Source of the DNA: a bacterium
Lineage (GTDB): Bacteria; Actinomycetota; Acidimicrobiia; Spongiisociales; Spongiisociaceae
Assembly: GCA_028821235.1 (NCBI GenBank)
Contig: JAPPGV010000019.1
Coordinates: forward strand, 1-46,911
Direction of reading: 5' to 3'
Length of the DNA: 46,911 nt
Under the pieces are notes generated by a model, which ran no database searches, had not been told where the DNA came from, and worked only from the letters and a program-made list of their open reading frames with translations. The position numbers and the translations under genes are program-made. Of the stretch, positions 1 through 8,372 are shown piece by piece; positions within the stretch are counted from its first letter, which is position 1; every line of letters begins with the position of its first letter.

Positions 1-2
1 GC

Positions 3-647
3 GATGACCGCATCTGGCAGGGGTTCTTCGCGCAGACCGGAGCGATCCGGGTCGACTCGGTCCAGGAAATGGCGCACACGATCGACGCCCTGAGACGACT
101 CCGGCGGCCGGCCGGGCACAGGGTCGCCGTCCTCGGGACCGGTGGTGGCAGCAGCGTGCTGGCAGCCGATGCATGCAGCCGGGCCGGCCTCGACCTGCCG
201 CCGCTCTCCGCCGAGGCCCGGGCCGAACTTCGTGAGACCATTCCCGCGGCCGGCAACATCATCACGAATCCGGTAGACGCCCACGATGTGATGACCGACC
301 CGGCGCAGATGCCGCCCGTGCTGGAGGTGCTCAGCTCGCAGGACTATCTCGACATGGTGGTCGTCTACTTCCACGTCGACTGGATGTACGACGTGGCGCC
401 CGACCGGATAGCCGCGCTGGCCACCTTCCTCGCCGAGTCGGGCTCCGCGCACATGAACGGCAAGCCGCTGGTAGCAACATGGCGCTCCTACCGTTCGGGG
501 CCCGAGTACCGCAAGGTCATCAAGGAGATGGGTGAAATACTGGTCGACGGAGGTATTCCACTGTTCCCGGACATCGACTCCACCGCTCGAACGCTGGCCC
601 GGCTCGCCGACTATTCGAGTTTCGTGGCCTCGGCGGAGGCAACGTGA
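3..647 (+). CDS. Acyl-CoA synthetase (ADP-forming), CoA-ligase part; 5' end outside window
   Basis: The reading frame is open from base 3, so the gene starts upstream of the window and only its last 214 codons are seen. The visible part resembles the succinyl-CoA-ligase-like (flavodoxin-fold) region of ADP-forming acetate/acyl-CoA ligases: a Gly-rich stretch after the strand VAVLG (GTGGGSSV), then ITNPVDAHD, a family-typical turn, then the Rossmann-like segment ending in LFPDIDSTARTLARL. These enzymes interconvert acyl-CoA plus ADP and phosphate with free acid plus ATP in the cytoplasm. The stop overlaps the start of the ATP-grasp gene, so the two parts of the enzyme are split into coupled genes rather than fused. 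Acyl substrate not determinable. Confidence 0.8.
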   Translation, partial: DDRIWQGFFAQTGAIRVDSVQEMAHTIDALRRLRRPAGHRVAVLGTGGGSSVLAADACSRAGLDLPPLSAEARAELRETIPAAGNIITNPVDAHDVMTDPAQMPPVLEVLSSQDYLDMVVVYFHVDWMYDVAPDRIAALATFLAESGSAHMNGKPLVATWRSYRSGPEYRKVIKEMGEILVDGGIPLFPDIDSTARTLARLADYSSFVASAEAT

Positions 648-1327
648 TGGAGACCGGGGCCGATCCGTCCGGCCGAGCGGGCGAGATGCGGTCGTTGTCG
701 GAGTTCGAGAGCAGGAACGTCCTCGATAGCTATGGCATTCCCGTGGTGGATACGACCCTCGTCAACACGCAGCAAGAGGCCGTGGAGGCGGCCGCCGGCA
801 CCGGATATCCCGTGGTCTTGAAGGGATGCGGCTCCGGCCTGACGCACAAGTCGGAGGTCGGAGTAGTCAAGCTGAACCTCACCACGAGCGCCGAGGTCGC
901 GTCGGCGTTCAGGGCCATCGAGGCTGCTGCGGCCGGAGGGTTGGACGGCATCCTGGTGCAGCAGCAAGTCCGGGCAACGCGCGAACTCGTGGCCGGCATG
1001 GTCCGGGATCCACAGTTCGGCCCGTGCGTGATGTTCGGTCTGGGCGGCATCTACACCGAGGTCCTGGATGATGTCAGCTTCCGGATCGCCCCGCTCCAGG
1101 AACGCGACGCGATGGCGATGATGGACAGCATACGAGGAGCGGCAATCCTGGGTCCTGTCCGCGGCGCAGAAGCCGCAGACCGTGCTGCTCTGTCCAGGAT
1201 CCTGGTCTCCCTCGGGCGCATCGGCCTCGAGAACGACAACATCGAAGCGATCGATGTCAACCCGCTCCTCCTCCAGGACGGTGGCTTCCCCGTGGCGGTC
1301 GACGCCGCCATCTGGATCACCTGGTAA
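647..1327 (+). CDS. Acyl-CoA synthetase (ADP-forming), ATP-grasp subunit
   Basis: About 226 residues forming one ATP-grasp domain of the acetate-CoA ligase (ADP-forming) beta type. Visible landmarks are the N-terminal YGIPVVD segment, the nucleotide-binding strand VVLKG followed by THKSEVGVV, the GLGGIYTEVLDD loop and the C-terminal IEAIDVNPLLL. It would carry the nucleotide-dependent phosphoryl transfer for the partner encoded just upstream. ATG 647 is preferred because GGAGG at 635-639 is 7 nt away. GTG 644 is an in-frame alternative that gives the classical 4-nt GTGA overlap. Length is typical for a stand-alone beta subunit. The two genes probably form the end of an operon; the next gene starts 163 nt later. 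Confidence 0.85.
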   Translation: METGADPSGRAGEMRSLSEFESRNVLDSYGIPVVDTTLVNTQQEAVEAAAGTGYPVVLKGCGSGLTHKSEVGVVKLNLTTSAEVASAFRAIEAAAAGGLDGILVQQQVRATRELVAGMVRDPQFGPCVMFGLGGIYTEVLDDVSFRIAPLQERDAMAMMDSIRGAAILGPVRGAEAADRAALSRILVSLGRIGLENDNIEAIDVNPLLLQDGGFPVAVDAAIWITW

Positions 1328-1490
1328 CGGGCTAGCAGGTCGCCCCCCGAGCAAGCCGACCGGCTCGGCGCGTTCGTCTTTCCCGCCGGATAGGCTTTCC
1401 GGTAGCGTTCGCCGAGTAGGAAACAGAAGGGCGCCGAGCGCGCTCCGTCCTTTGGGTGAATCCAAACCACGAGGACGACGAAGGGACGCC

Positions 1491-2441
1491 GTGACCACGA
1501 CCAGCACCGATGTTCTCAACGTACGAGCGACCGCTCGCCGGAATAGGCGGCGCCGCCGGGTCTCCTACGTTTTCTATTCGGTCCTGGGGATGCTGCTGTT
1601 CCTGCTTTACTGGCAGCTGCTGGCCGCGCCCTTCTCGCCCCTCTCCTCTCTCATCCCGACGCCGATCGAGGCCTTCACCCACTTCCAGGACAACCTGATG
1701 TTCAGCGAGCCGATGAAGGACAATTTCGTCCACGCCTGTCCGGACCAGGCGGCAGATCTGGAGTTCACAAGGGGTAGGCTGGACAGCCTTCCCGATCGCT
1801 GTTTCGGGTACCTTCCCCATCTGTTGCACACCACCCGCAACATCCTGATCGCAGTCGCGCTGGGGACGGTCATCGGCTTGGCGGTCGGGCTGAGCAGTCT
1901 GCTCATGCCGTGGATTGCCGACGTGGTCACACCGGTAACCGGCTTCTTCGGGACGACCCCCATCTTCATCGTGGCGCCTTTCTTCGTGATCTGGTTCGGG
2001 ATCGACTACCCCCTGTTGACCACCATCGGGGTGGTCGCCTTCTACACCACCCTTCTGATGTACTTCTTCACCCGCCGGGCGGCCGAGAACATACCGGTGG
2101 GGATCATCGAATCAGCCCTCACCCTGGGAGGGGACCGCCGCACGATCTTCCGATGGGTGTACCTGCGGGGAACGATTCCGGAGATCGCGGGAGGCTTCCG
2201 GATCACTCTGGGAGGAGCCTGGGGGTTGGGGACGCTGGTGGAGGTGCTGGGACCACAGATGGGAGGAGGGTTCCTGATCCGCATGTGGAGCTACGTGATG
2301 GGCCACGCGGGGGGACCGACCGCGGTGGTCGCTCTGATTCTCTTCTTCGGCGTGCTGGCTGCGGTGGTCGACGGGATCCTGGTACTGGGAATACGCTCCT
2401 TGACGAGGTGGTCCGAGGGCGGCCGCCAACTGGCCCTGTAG
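1491..2441 (+). CDS. ABC transporter permease, TauC/SsuC (BPD_transp_1) type
   Basis: Inner-membrane permease of about 316 residues. An Arg-rich cytoplasmic N-terminus is followed by one hydrophobic helix (VFYSVLGMLLFLLYW). An unusually long outside loop of about 55 residues containing two Cys comes next, and then the five-helix permease domain. The ATPase-coupling EAA loop is seen as ESALTLGGD...FRWVYLRGTIPEIAGG. The family imports sulfonates, nitrate, taurine or thiamine-pyrimidine precursors. GTG 1491 is chosen because AAGGG lies 5 nt upstream; the frame is open further upstream but does not look coding there. The second permease follows 21 nt later, so the pair probably forms a heterodimeric channel. 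No ATPase or binding protein gene is adjacent, which is odd. Substrate unknown. Confidence 0.85.
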   Translation: MTTTSTDVLNVRATARRNRRRRRVSYVFYSVLGMLLFLLYWQLLAAPFSPLSSLIPTPIEAFTHFQDNLMFSEPMKDNFVHACPDQAADLEFTRGRLDSLPDRCFGYLPHLLHTTRNILIAVALGTVIGLAVGLSSLLMPWIADVVTPVTGFFGTTPIFIVAPFFVIWFGIDYPLLTTIGVVAFYTTLLMYFFTRRAAENIPVGIIESALTLGGDRRTIFRWVYLRGTIPEIAGGFRITLGGAWGLGTLVEVLGPQMGGGFLIRMWSYVMGHAGGPTAVVALILFFGVLAAVVDGILVLGIRSLTRWSEGGRQLAL

Positions 2442-2462
2442 GCAAGGGAAGGCGACGACGGT

Positions 2463-3656
2463 TTGAATCAGCAGCCTGCGCTCCTCCGAGCCCTCTTCTG
2501 GATTGGATGGCTTATCTGGGCCGTCCTGACCCCGTGGATGCTTGTTCAATTGCCTGAGGGCCTTCCCCTCGTCACCTGGACACATACGGACGGTGTGATC
2601 ACCGTCACGTGGTCTTACCTCGTTTCAGGGTTGGTGCTGTTCTTGGCCTGGCCGGTTGCGTTGCGCACGACCCGGGTCAAGGACGTTCTGGTCAGGGCGG
2701 GACGGGGGATAGCGGCCTGGCCGGACATGCTGTGGGCAGGCATGCGCCGCAGCCCGCTCTTCTTCGTCTCCTGGGTGATGTTGATGCTGGCGTGGCAGGT
2801 GGCGTCCTATGTCGTGCCTCATGGAACTCTCGAGCATCCCCTGGTTCCCGGATGGGACTACGTGTTCGGTGAGACCCTCTTCGGAATGTCCAGGTACTGG
2901 ACTGTCCGCGGGCTTGACCTCGGGTTGGTGAGCTTCAATGTCGAGGGACTGGCGCCCCTTCCCATACTCCGCGGGGAGGCGACCTGGTTGGGTGCGTTCC
3001 TCGCCATCGCCTATCACTCGGGCGTGACCCTCTTCAGGCTGCTGTGCGGCCTGGTGCTCGGCATGGCGCTCGGCCTCCTGACCGGTCTGCTCCTTCCCTA
3101 CTGGCCGGCGGTGCGCAAGACCGCGTGGGCGCCCATGAACTTCCTGCGGATGATCCCTCTCCTGGTGGCGGCTCCCTGGTTGCAGCTCGTCCTGGGCCGC
3201 CGCTTCCTGGGTATCACCATCTACATCGCCTTCGGGGTGTGGATAGTCCTGGTGGTGGCCACCATGAATGCGGTGTCCAACGTGCCCGACCGGTACATCG
3301 AAAGCGCCCGTACGCTGGGCGCCTCCCGGCTCCAGACCTACTACAGAGTGATAGTGCCGGGGTCGATTCCGGAACTGCGCACCGCCCTGCTGCTCGCCAT
3401 GGGAGGGAGTTGGTCGCTGGCCATCGTCGCCGAGTTCCTGGGTTTCGGTTCCGGGCTGGGCCACCTGGCTGACGCGGCGGTGCACGGGACCAACACCGCC
3501 CAGCTGTTGATAGTGGCGTTCATCGTGGCCCTCTACGCCCTCACGACTTTCTTCCTCCTCAACGAGGGATTCAAGAAGCTGATCAGCTGGGTGCCCCAAC
3601 GCACCACCGGCAAGACGGACATCAGAAAGGTGGCCGGGGCGGCAACAGGGATGTGA
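2463..3656 (+). CDS. ABC transporter permease with extra N-terminal membrane helices
   Basis: Second permease of the pair, 397 residues, clearly longer than the usual 250-300. It begins with three additional hydrophobic helices (around residues 9-26, 50-66 and 100-118). A linker follows, then the BPD_transp_1 domain with EAA-type loop ESARTLGASRLQTYYRVIVPGSIPE. The likely start is TTG with GAAGG upstream; no better start lies nearby. Gene order and 21-nt spacing point to one transcript with the first permease. The family acts with a periplasmic/lipoprotein binding protein and a TauB/SsuB-like ATPase, neither of which is present in this window. The added helices may be lineage-specific; their role is unknown. 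Confidence 0.83.
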   Translation: MNQQPALLRALFWIGWLIWAVLTPWMLVQLPEGLPLVTWTHTDGVITVTWSYLVSGLVLFLAWPVALRTTRVKDVLVRAGRGIAAWPDMLWAGMRRSPLFFVSWVMLMLAWQVASYVVPHGTLEHPLVPGWDYVFGETLFGMSRYWTVRGLDLGLVSFNVEGLAPLPILRGEATWLGAFLAIAYHSGVTLFRLLCGLVLGMALGLLTGLLLPYWPAVRKTAWAPMNFLRMIPLLVAAPWLQLVLGRRFLGITIYIAFGVWIVLVVATMNAVSNVPDRYIESARTLGASRLQTYYRVIVPGSIPELRTALLLAMGGSWSLAIVAEFLGFGSGLGHLADAAVHGTNTAQLLIVAFIVALYALTTFFLLNEGFKKLISWVPQRTTGKTDIRKVAGAATGM

Positions 3657-3823
3657 TAGCCGAGCCCACCGCGCCGGCCAGGTCTCGGCCACTGAGTCCG
3701 TCGAAACTGCGAGGTAACAAGGGAGAGGGCGCAGCCAGACCGCCGGCGACTGCCACGCATCGAGGACTTCGGCTTGGTCGTATGGCTGATCGGGCGTGAC
3801 GCCGCTGCTTGCTCCGTGGTTCG

Positions 3824-4354
3824 TTACAACGCCTCGTGCATCTGGCGGGTGATCGACCACATCTCTATGTCGTGAAACCGGCCATCAATGAACCCGAGCG
3901 AGCGCAGCACCCCCTCCCGGGTGTAGCCGCACTTCTCCGCCACCCGCTGCGACGCGAGATTGTCCGGATGGATACTGAGCTGGAGTCGGTCCATCAGCTT
4001 GGTCGAGAACAGGTACTCGGTAAGCAGCCCTAGGGACTCGGTTGCGTAGCCCTTCCCGGAATACTGCTCGCCGAACACCTGGTAGTTGATCTCGTAGCCG
4101 TAGAAGTAGTAGGTGACGGGAATGAAGCCGATCCACCCGACGGTGTCGGCGGCCGCATCGATCATGAGCAGCATTCCGGAGTCGTCGGACCAGTAGCCGT
4201 CCCGCTCGAACCGGCCGCGGATGTCTGTTTCGGACTTGAGAAAGTGGCCGAGAGCACCGCGCGTGCCGAGGTCGTTCAGTAACTGGATCAAGCCGTCGAT
4301 ATCGGCACTGCGCACGAGGCGAAGGCTGATCAGGTCTCCTCGCAAGGGCGGCAC
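3824..4354 (-). CDS. GNAT acetyltransferase, RimJ/RimL type
   Basis: Cytoplasmic N-acetyltransferase of about 176 residues. It starts with LRGDLISLRLVR, the usual first strand of RimJ/RimL-like proteins. It contains the acetyl-CoA pyrophosphate loop YSGKGYATE (form of Q/RxxGxG/A) and the late motif NLASQRVAEKCGYTREGVLR. These enzymes acetylate alpha-amino groups of ribosomal proteins or small amines and antibiotics; the acceptor here is unknown. I chose GTG 4354 because GGGAGG lies 5 nt upstream. An in-frame ATG at 4408 adds 18 residues but has no ribosome-binding site. The gene is convergent with the permeases, and no neighbour shares its strand closely. Confidence 0.82.
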   Translation of the reverse strand: MPPLRGDLISLRLVRSADIDGLIQLLNDLGTRGALGHFLKSETDIRGRFERDGYWSDDSGMLLMIDAAADTVGWIGFIPVTYYFYGYEINYQVFGEQYSGKGYATESLGLLTEYLFSTKLMDRLQLSIHPDNLASQRVAEKCGYTREGVLRSLGFIDGRFHDIEMWSITRQMHEAL

Positions 4355-4676
4355 GCAATCCTCCCGATAGGGTCGATCCCCGCCACGCTTTTTCGTGGGC
4401 CGGTGCATTCACTCGCCGAGGCGTGCTGACTTGTCCCACCGGGCTCGGAATCGTGACGGAGACTCTGGCTGCAACGGCTCGGCTCTCACCCCTCCGTAGG
4501 CTAGGCGCGGTGATGCCACGGCGCTGGAACAGTATGGATCTGACCGCGGCGCCGTCGGACTCGACCAGCGCGATGAGGACTCTGCGGATCCCATGATCTG
4601 CGACGCCTGCGCACCATCGTCACCCCGCTCGTTCGGCAACCACCGCCGGCGGTAGTACTGCTCTGCTTCCGGCACC
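4355..4676. other. 322-nt gap without a convincing gene
   Basis: Between the GNAT and dehydrogenase genes. Minus-strand frames stay open for 60-90 codons (for example 4409-4675), but their compositions are Arg/Ser-rich and resemble no family I recognise, and the frames interrupt one another. It may hold decayed coding sequence and the promoter of the GNAT gene. I see no clear terminator or RNA. Confidence 0.4.
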
Positions 4677-5681
4677 TCACGAATCGAGCCACGGGAAGCC
4701 CGGCTCTGCAGGTGCGTTGATCGTGTTGTCGGGAAGCTCGCCTCGCAGCGCCTGGATCGCTGCGGCCGCCATCTTTCTGCTCAGGTCGCGAACGGACTGC
4801 TCCGAGTACCAGGCGGTGTGGGGAGTCACAACCAGGTTGTCGAGCCCCAGGAGCGGGCTGTACATGTCGAACGGCTCCACGGCCATGACGTCGAGAGCCG
4901 CCCCGGCTAGGTGCCCGGAACTGAGTGCCTCATAGAGCGCTCCCTCCTCGATCAAGGCGCCGCGAGACACGTTGACGAGCCGGGCACCCGGCTTCATCAG
5001 CCGGATCGAGTCGGCGTTGATCACGTTCTCCGTCTCCGGGGTCTGATGGGTGTGCAGTGACACGAAGTCCGAAGAGCCGAGAAGGTGGGCCAGGCTCTTC
5101 GCCGGCATCACCGAGGCATCCCGCATGTCGGAGTGGTCCACATACGGATCGAACGCCATGACCTCGAACTCGATACCGCGTGCCTTGTCCGCTAGTCGGC
5201 GAGCGATACGGCCGAAACCGTAGAGACCGAGCCGGCATCCCCGGATGCGCGTGAGCCTGCCTCCGCCCGAATGGTCCCACTCGCCGCGGCGGCTGCTCAT
5301 ATGCAGAGGGAGCAGGCCTCTGGCAAGGGCGAGAAGCAGCGCGAGGGCGTGATCCGACACCTCCTCCACGCAGTAGTCCGGCACGTTGGCGACCGCAATG
5401 CCGCGCTCGGCGGCGAGCTCCAGATCGACGTGCTCGTGGCCTACGCCACCGAGGATCAAGGCGCGGCACTTCGAGGCGACTTCCAGGATTACCTCGGAGA
5501 TCGGGCTGGTGTGGACGAGTCCGGCATCGGCTTCGCGCAAGGCTGCGGCCGCTTCTTCCTCGCTGTTGCAAACGGATGTCATCAGGGCGGCGCCCGCCTC
5601 GTCGAGCAGGTCGCGCTCGATCGACCAGTTGCGAGGGGGCGTGTCGGGACCTTCGACGCCCACGACGAGCCGGTCCGTCAT
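4677..5681 (-). CDS. D-isomer-specific 2-hydroxyacid dehydrogenase
   Basis: 334-residue NAD(P)-dependent dehydrogenase that interconverts 2-hydroxyacids and 2-oxoacids. The dinucleotide-binding loop is GLYGFGRIARRLADKARG, of the GxGxxx(G/A) type. The catalytic residues of the family are visible: Arg in NVSRGALIEE, Glu in DVMAVEPFD and His in TPHTAW. The arrangement is closest to phosphoglycerate-dehydrogenase/CtBP-like members. ATG 5681 has GGAAGG about 8 nt upstream. It is divergent from the phosphotriesterase-like gene across 137 nt. In this context it may reduce or form a 2-oxoacid made by the nearby aminotransferases and ThDP enzyme, but the substrate is not shown by the sequence. Confidence 0.9.
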   Translation of the reverse strand: MTDRLVVGVEGPDTPPRNWSIERDLLDEAGAALMTSVCNSEEEAAAALREADAGLVHTSPISEVILEVASKCRALILGGVGHEHVDLELAAERGIAVANVPDYCVEEVSDHALALLLALARGLLPLHMSSRRGEWDHSGGGRLTRIRGCRLGLYGFGRIARRLADKARGIEFEVMAFDPYVDHSDMRDASVMPAKSLAHLLGSSDFVSLHTHQTPETENVINADSIRLMKPGARLVNVSRGALIEEGALYEALSSGHLAGAALDVMAVEPFDMYSPLLGLDNLVVTPHTAWYSEQSVRDLSRKMAAAAIQALRGELPDNTINAPAEPGFPWLDS

Positions 5682-5755
5682 GGCGGGCCTTCCATGCCCT
5701 TTGCCTGTACGAGAAAGCGACCGAGCAAGTCCGTGATCCCGGCATGCGGGACCGG

Positions 5756-5785
5756 TTGACTCGCTGACCGGGGCCCGTTTACTGT
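5756..5785 (+). promoter_or_regulatory. Possible housekeeping-type promoter of the PTE-like/amidohydrolase operon
   Basis: TTGACT at 5756-5761 matches a -35 box. A -10-like TTTACT (5778-5783, spacing 16) or TACTGT (5780-5785, spacing 18) follows. It would start transcription about 30 nt before the ATG at 5819, with the ribosome-binding site GGAGAGGG in the leader. Prediction by eye only. Confidence 0.4.
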
Positions 5786-5818
5786 CGCGGTGTCAGCGAG
5801 CAACGCAGGAGAGGGATC

Positions 5819-6760
5819 ATGTCGGATCCGGGAAGCGTGATGACCGTTCTGGGGCCTATACCAGCAGACCAACTCGGCTACGTGCTTCCCCATGAGCATC
5901 CCTATTGCCAGCTGCGCCAGGCGGCGCACCGCTATGACTTCCCCGATCAGTTCGATGACGACCGCGTCGTCACGGCCGAGGTCGCGGCGTTTAGAGAACT
6001 GGGCGGGACCACTCTCGTAGACCTGACTGTACCGGACATCGGCAGGTCGCCGGAGCGCCTGCGCAAGCTCTCTCAGAACACGGGCATCCACATCGTGATG
6101 GGCTGCGGATGGTACCGGGGCAACTACTACCGGCCCGAGGATGTCATCGAGAGACGTACCGTCGGATCGCTCGCTGACCAGCTCATCGCTGAGATCACGG
6201 ACGGAGTCGACGGTACCGGCATCAAGCCCGGGGTGATCGGTGAGATCGGTGTGGAGAAGACCTGGGTCGCTCCGGTGGAGGAGAGGGTGCTGCGAGCGGC
6301 GGCGCGGGCCCACAAGGCAACCGGACTCGCCCTGGGCGCCATCCACGCCATCGGCCCGGTCGCACCCGACATCTTGACCATTTTCGACGAAGAGGATGTC
6401 GACATGTCGCGGGTCGCGGTGGCCCACTGCGATTCCTATCCCCACATGGAGTTCCTCGAAGGTCTCATCGCACGAGGAGTCTTCGTCATGTTCGACAACT
6501 GCGGACAATACAGTGGTCTGGGGACCTTCGAGGAGCACATCATGAACACTGTGAAGGAGTTGGTCGACAAGGGGCATGGGGACCACATCCTTCTCTCGCA
6601 CGACACCTGCAAGTTCCCCCAGTTCAAGATCCACGGAGGTCCCGGTTTCGTGTATCTCTCCGAGACGTTCCTACCGGCGCTGCGCGACCTGGGCATCACG
6701 GAGAAGACGATCAACAGGATCACCCGGGACAACCCCCGCCGCTGGCTCGTCGGGTCGTAG
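5819..6760 (+). CDS. Phosphotriesterase-family metal hydrolase, copy 1
   Basis: 313-residue (beta/alpha)8 metallohydrolase of the phosphotriesterase/PHP family, whose members hydrolyse lactones, sugar lactones or phosphotriesters. The dinuclear metal site is visible: His25 and His27 (HEH), Glu142 (GVIGEIG), His176, His203 (VAHCD) and Asp262 (LSHD). The bridging ligand is Glu where classical phosphotriesterase has a carbamylated Lys, as in E. coli PHP. GGAGAGGG precedes the ATG. It aligns without gaps with the gene at 23358-24299 (hand count about two-thirds identical, all ligands conserved). Directly after its stop comes a remnant of an amidohydrolase and then a full amidohydrolase, so it probably acts in the same pathway. 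A lactonase or cyclic-amide role is inference. Confidence 0.9.
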   Translation: MSDPGSVMTVLGPIPADQLGYVLPHEHPYCQLRQAAHRYDFPDQFDDDRVVTAEVAAFRELGGTTLVDLTVPDIGRSPERLRKLSQNTGIHIVMGCGWYRGNYYRPEDVIERRTVGSLADQLIAEITDGVDGTGIKPGVIGEIGVEKTWVAPVEERVLRAAARAHKATGLALGAIHAIGPVAPDILTIFDEEDVDMSRVAVAHCDSYPHMEFLEGLIARGVFVMFDNCGQYSGLGTFEEHIMNTVKELVDKGHGDHILLSHDTCKFPQFKIHGGPGFVYLSETFLPALRDLGITEKTINRITRDNPRRWLVGS

Positions 6761-6916
6761 GCGGTAGGCGGGGCAGAGGGAGAGGCCGTGCCCGGAGGCG
6801 GTGAGTTCACCCGCATTGGTCAGGCCGACGCCTACGCGGCAATCGATGCGATAGCGGCAGGGTGCGAAGCCATGGCTGGGCCCTCTCGCTTCGCTATCCG
6901 GCCCCTCGTGCCATGA
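6761..6916 (+). pseudogene. C-terminal remnant of a lost amidohydrolase paralogue
   Basis: In the same frame as the upstream phosphotriesterase-like gene and starting right after its stop, this stretch reads as GEAVPGGGEFTRIG, then ADAYAAIDA, then ends PLVP-stop. It matches the last 45 or so residues of both amidohydrolases in this window, which have GEAVYDGGRFTRFD, AEAYRRIDA and an end PWPIVG (6913-8367) or PLVD (24407-25849). It has no plausible start and no catalytic part. Its stop TGA overlaps the ATG of the intact amidohydrolase (ATGA at 6913-6916). The simplest reading is a deletion that removed most of one of two tandem amidohydrolase genes. Confidence 0.75.
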
Positions 6917-8367
6917 CGGCTGCCGGCGAAGTGCTTCCGGCCACGGGTGTCGACACCGTGCTGCGGCACGGTCACATCATCACCATGGATCCCGAGCGCC
7001 GTATCCTGCTGGACGGTTCGATTGCGATTGGCGACGGCCGGATCGTCGACATCGGACCGGATGACGAGGTTGCGGTGCCCGACGGCGCGGTGGAACGCGA
7101 CCTGCAGGGCGCTCTTGTTCACCCCGGATTCATCGATGCTCACGTTCACGTCAACAGCCAGGAGTTGATCCGCGGGTTCGCGCCCAAGGACACCGCCGAC
7201 TGGAGCGATCTGGAGCTGGCGCTGTGGGATGCGCGGTCACCGGAGATGGACTACTTCGGCACTCTCATCTCGTCTATGGAGATGGTCGCCAACGGTACGA
7301 CGATGTTTGCCGACACCGGGAGTGCCTTCTGGCTGGAAGACGAGGTGCGCGCCCTCGAGATGGTTGGTATCCGGGGCTTCCCCGGCCACTTCCTCATCGA
7401 CGGCAACCTCGAGATCGACGCCGACGAGCTCGAGGATCCGCGGTTCGGTTCCATGCCGCAGTCGGAGATCGACATCCTCGGCGTGACCACCCCCGTCGCG
7501 CTCGAGCGGCTGCGGCGCCAGATCGCGGATTACCCCTTTCACAGCGAGCGGCGGGTGAGGGGCGTAGTCAACATGTTCGGCAGCGGGCGGAACACGGACG
7601 AGCTGCTAGTCCGTGCCCGGGAGTTGGCAGCCGAACACCGGGTGCCCATGATCATGCACCAGTCCTGGGGACCCGAGGAGGTCAGCGCCTCGCTCGACGA
7701 GCACGGAAAGCGGCCCCTCGAACACCTGGCCGACCTCGGAATCCTCGGGCCGGGGCTTACGCTCGCGCACATGATCCACCTCGACGATCGGGAGCTGGAG
7801 CTCACGATCGACTCGGGCACCCACGTCGTCCACTGCCCGACGGCCTCGGTGCGCCGGGGTATGGGGGCCCTTCGGCTGGGCCGTTTCCCGGAGATGGTGC
7901 GCGCCGGTCTGGCGGTCGCACTCGGGTCCGATGGAGTGAGCGCCCGGCGCGACGTGGGGCGGCAGATGTATCTCGCCGCGGTGGGATTCCGCGAGGTCCG
8001 GAACGAGATGCCGGTCTTCACGGGGGAGACGATCCTCGAGATGGCGACACTGCACGGTGCAGCGGCCGTGGGCATGGCAGGCGAGATCGGGTCGCTGGAG
8101 GTCGGCAAGCGCGCCGACATCGTGATCCACTCGCTGGACCGGCCCGAAGCGCACCCGAGATTCCAGGACCCCGTCGACAGCCTGGTGTTCTACCGCCAAA
8201 CCCGCACGGTCGACACGGTCATCATCGATGGGGAAGCCGTCTACGACGGGGGTCGCTTCACCCGCTTCGACGCGGCCGAGGCGTATCGCCGGATCGACGC
8301 GGCCGCTTCCCGCTTCGAGAGAGAAGTGGGTCCGGGGAGCTTCACCCCCTGGCCGATCGTGGGCTGA
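6913..8367 (+). CDS. Amidohydrolase of the TRZ/ATZ (cytosine/guanine deaminase-like) group, copy 1
   Basis: About 484 residues. An N-terminal beta domain (VDTVLRHGHIITMD) and C-terminal beta strands wrap a TIM barrel, the layout of chlorohydrolases and deaminases acting on triazines, purines and similar heterocycles. Metal ligands are visible: His77 and His79 (DAHVH), His249 (MIMHQSW), His286/His289 (LAHMIH) and Asp340 (ALGSDG). The family hydrolyses ring C-N, C-NH2 or C-Cl bonds using one metal ion. ATG 6913 overlaps the stop of the upstream remnant; GTG 6862 would add 17 residues that overlap the remnant and look non-coding. It is coupled to the FAD oxidoreductase 5 nt downstream. A close paralogue lies at 24407-25849. 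Substrate unknown. Confidence 0.9.
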   Translation: MTAAGEVLPATGVDTVLRHGHIITMDPERRILLDGSIAIGDGRIVDIGPDDEVAVPDGAVERDLQGALVHPGFIDAHVHVNSQELIRGFAPKDTADWSDLELALWDARSPEMDYFGTLISSMEMVANGTTMFADTGSAFWLEDEVRALEMVGIRGFPGHFLIDGNLEIDADELEDPRFGSMPQSEIDILGVTTPVALERLRRQIADYPFHSERRVRGVVNMFGSGRNTDELLVRARELAAEHRVPMIMHQSWGPEEVSASLDEHGKRPLEHLADLGILGPGLTLAHMIHLDDRELELTIDSGTHVVHCPTASVRRGMGALRLGRFPEMVRAGLAVALGSDGVSARRDVGRQMYLAAVGFREVRNEMPVFTGETILEMATLHGAAAVGMAGEIGSLEVGKRADIVIHSLDRPEAHPRFQDPVDSLVFYRQTRTVDTVIIDGEAVYDGGRFTRFDAAEAYRRIDAAASRFEREVGPGSFTPWPIVG

Positions 8368-8372
8368 CCCCC

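Noticed and set aside
1328-1490. TPP riboswitch (THI box) upstream of the TauC-type permeases
   Set aside because: No CUGAGA-type core or paired helices seen; nothing else points to thiamine precursors.
2625-3860. Long open frame on the minus strand opposite the second permease
   Set aside because: Composition is His/Gln/Pro/Arg-rich with no family pattern; it mirrors the permease gene codons, as expected in high-GC DNA.
4409-4675. Possible 88-residue minus-strand protein between the GNAT and dehydrogenase genes
   Set aside because: Ser/Arg-rich, no motif, poor start, overlapping open frames of equal quality.
7224-8372. Upstream extension of the FAD oxidoreductase frame through the amidohydrolase gene
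   Set aside because: It is Arg/Pro-rich shadow sequence; the FAD domain starts right after GTG 8373.
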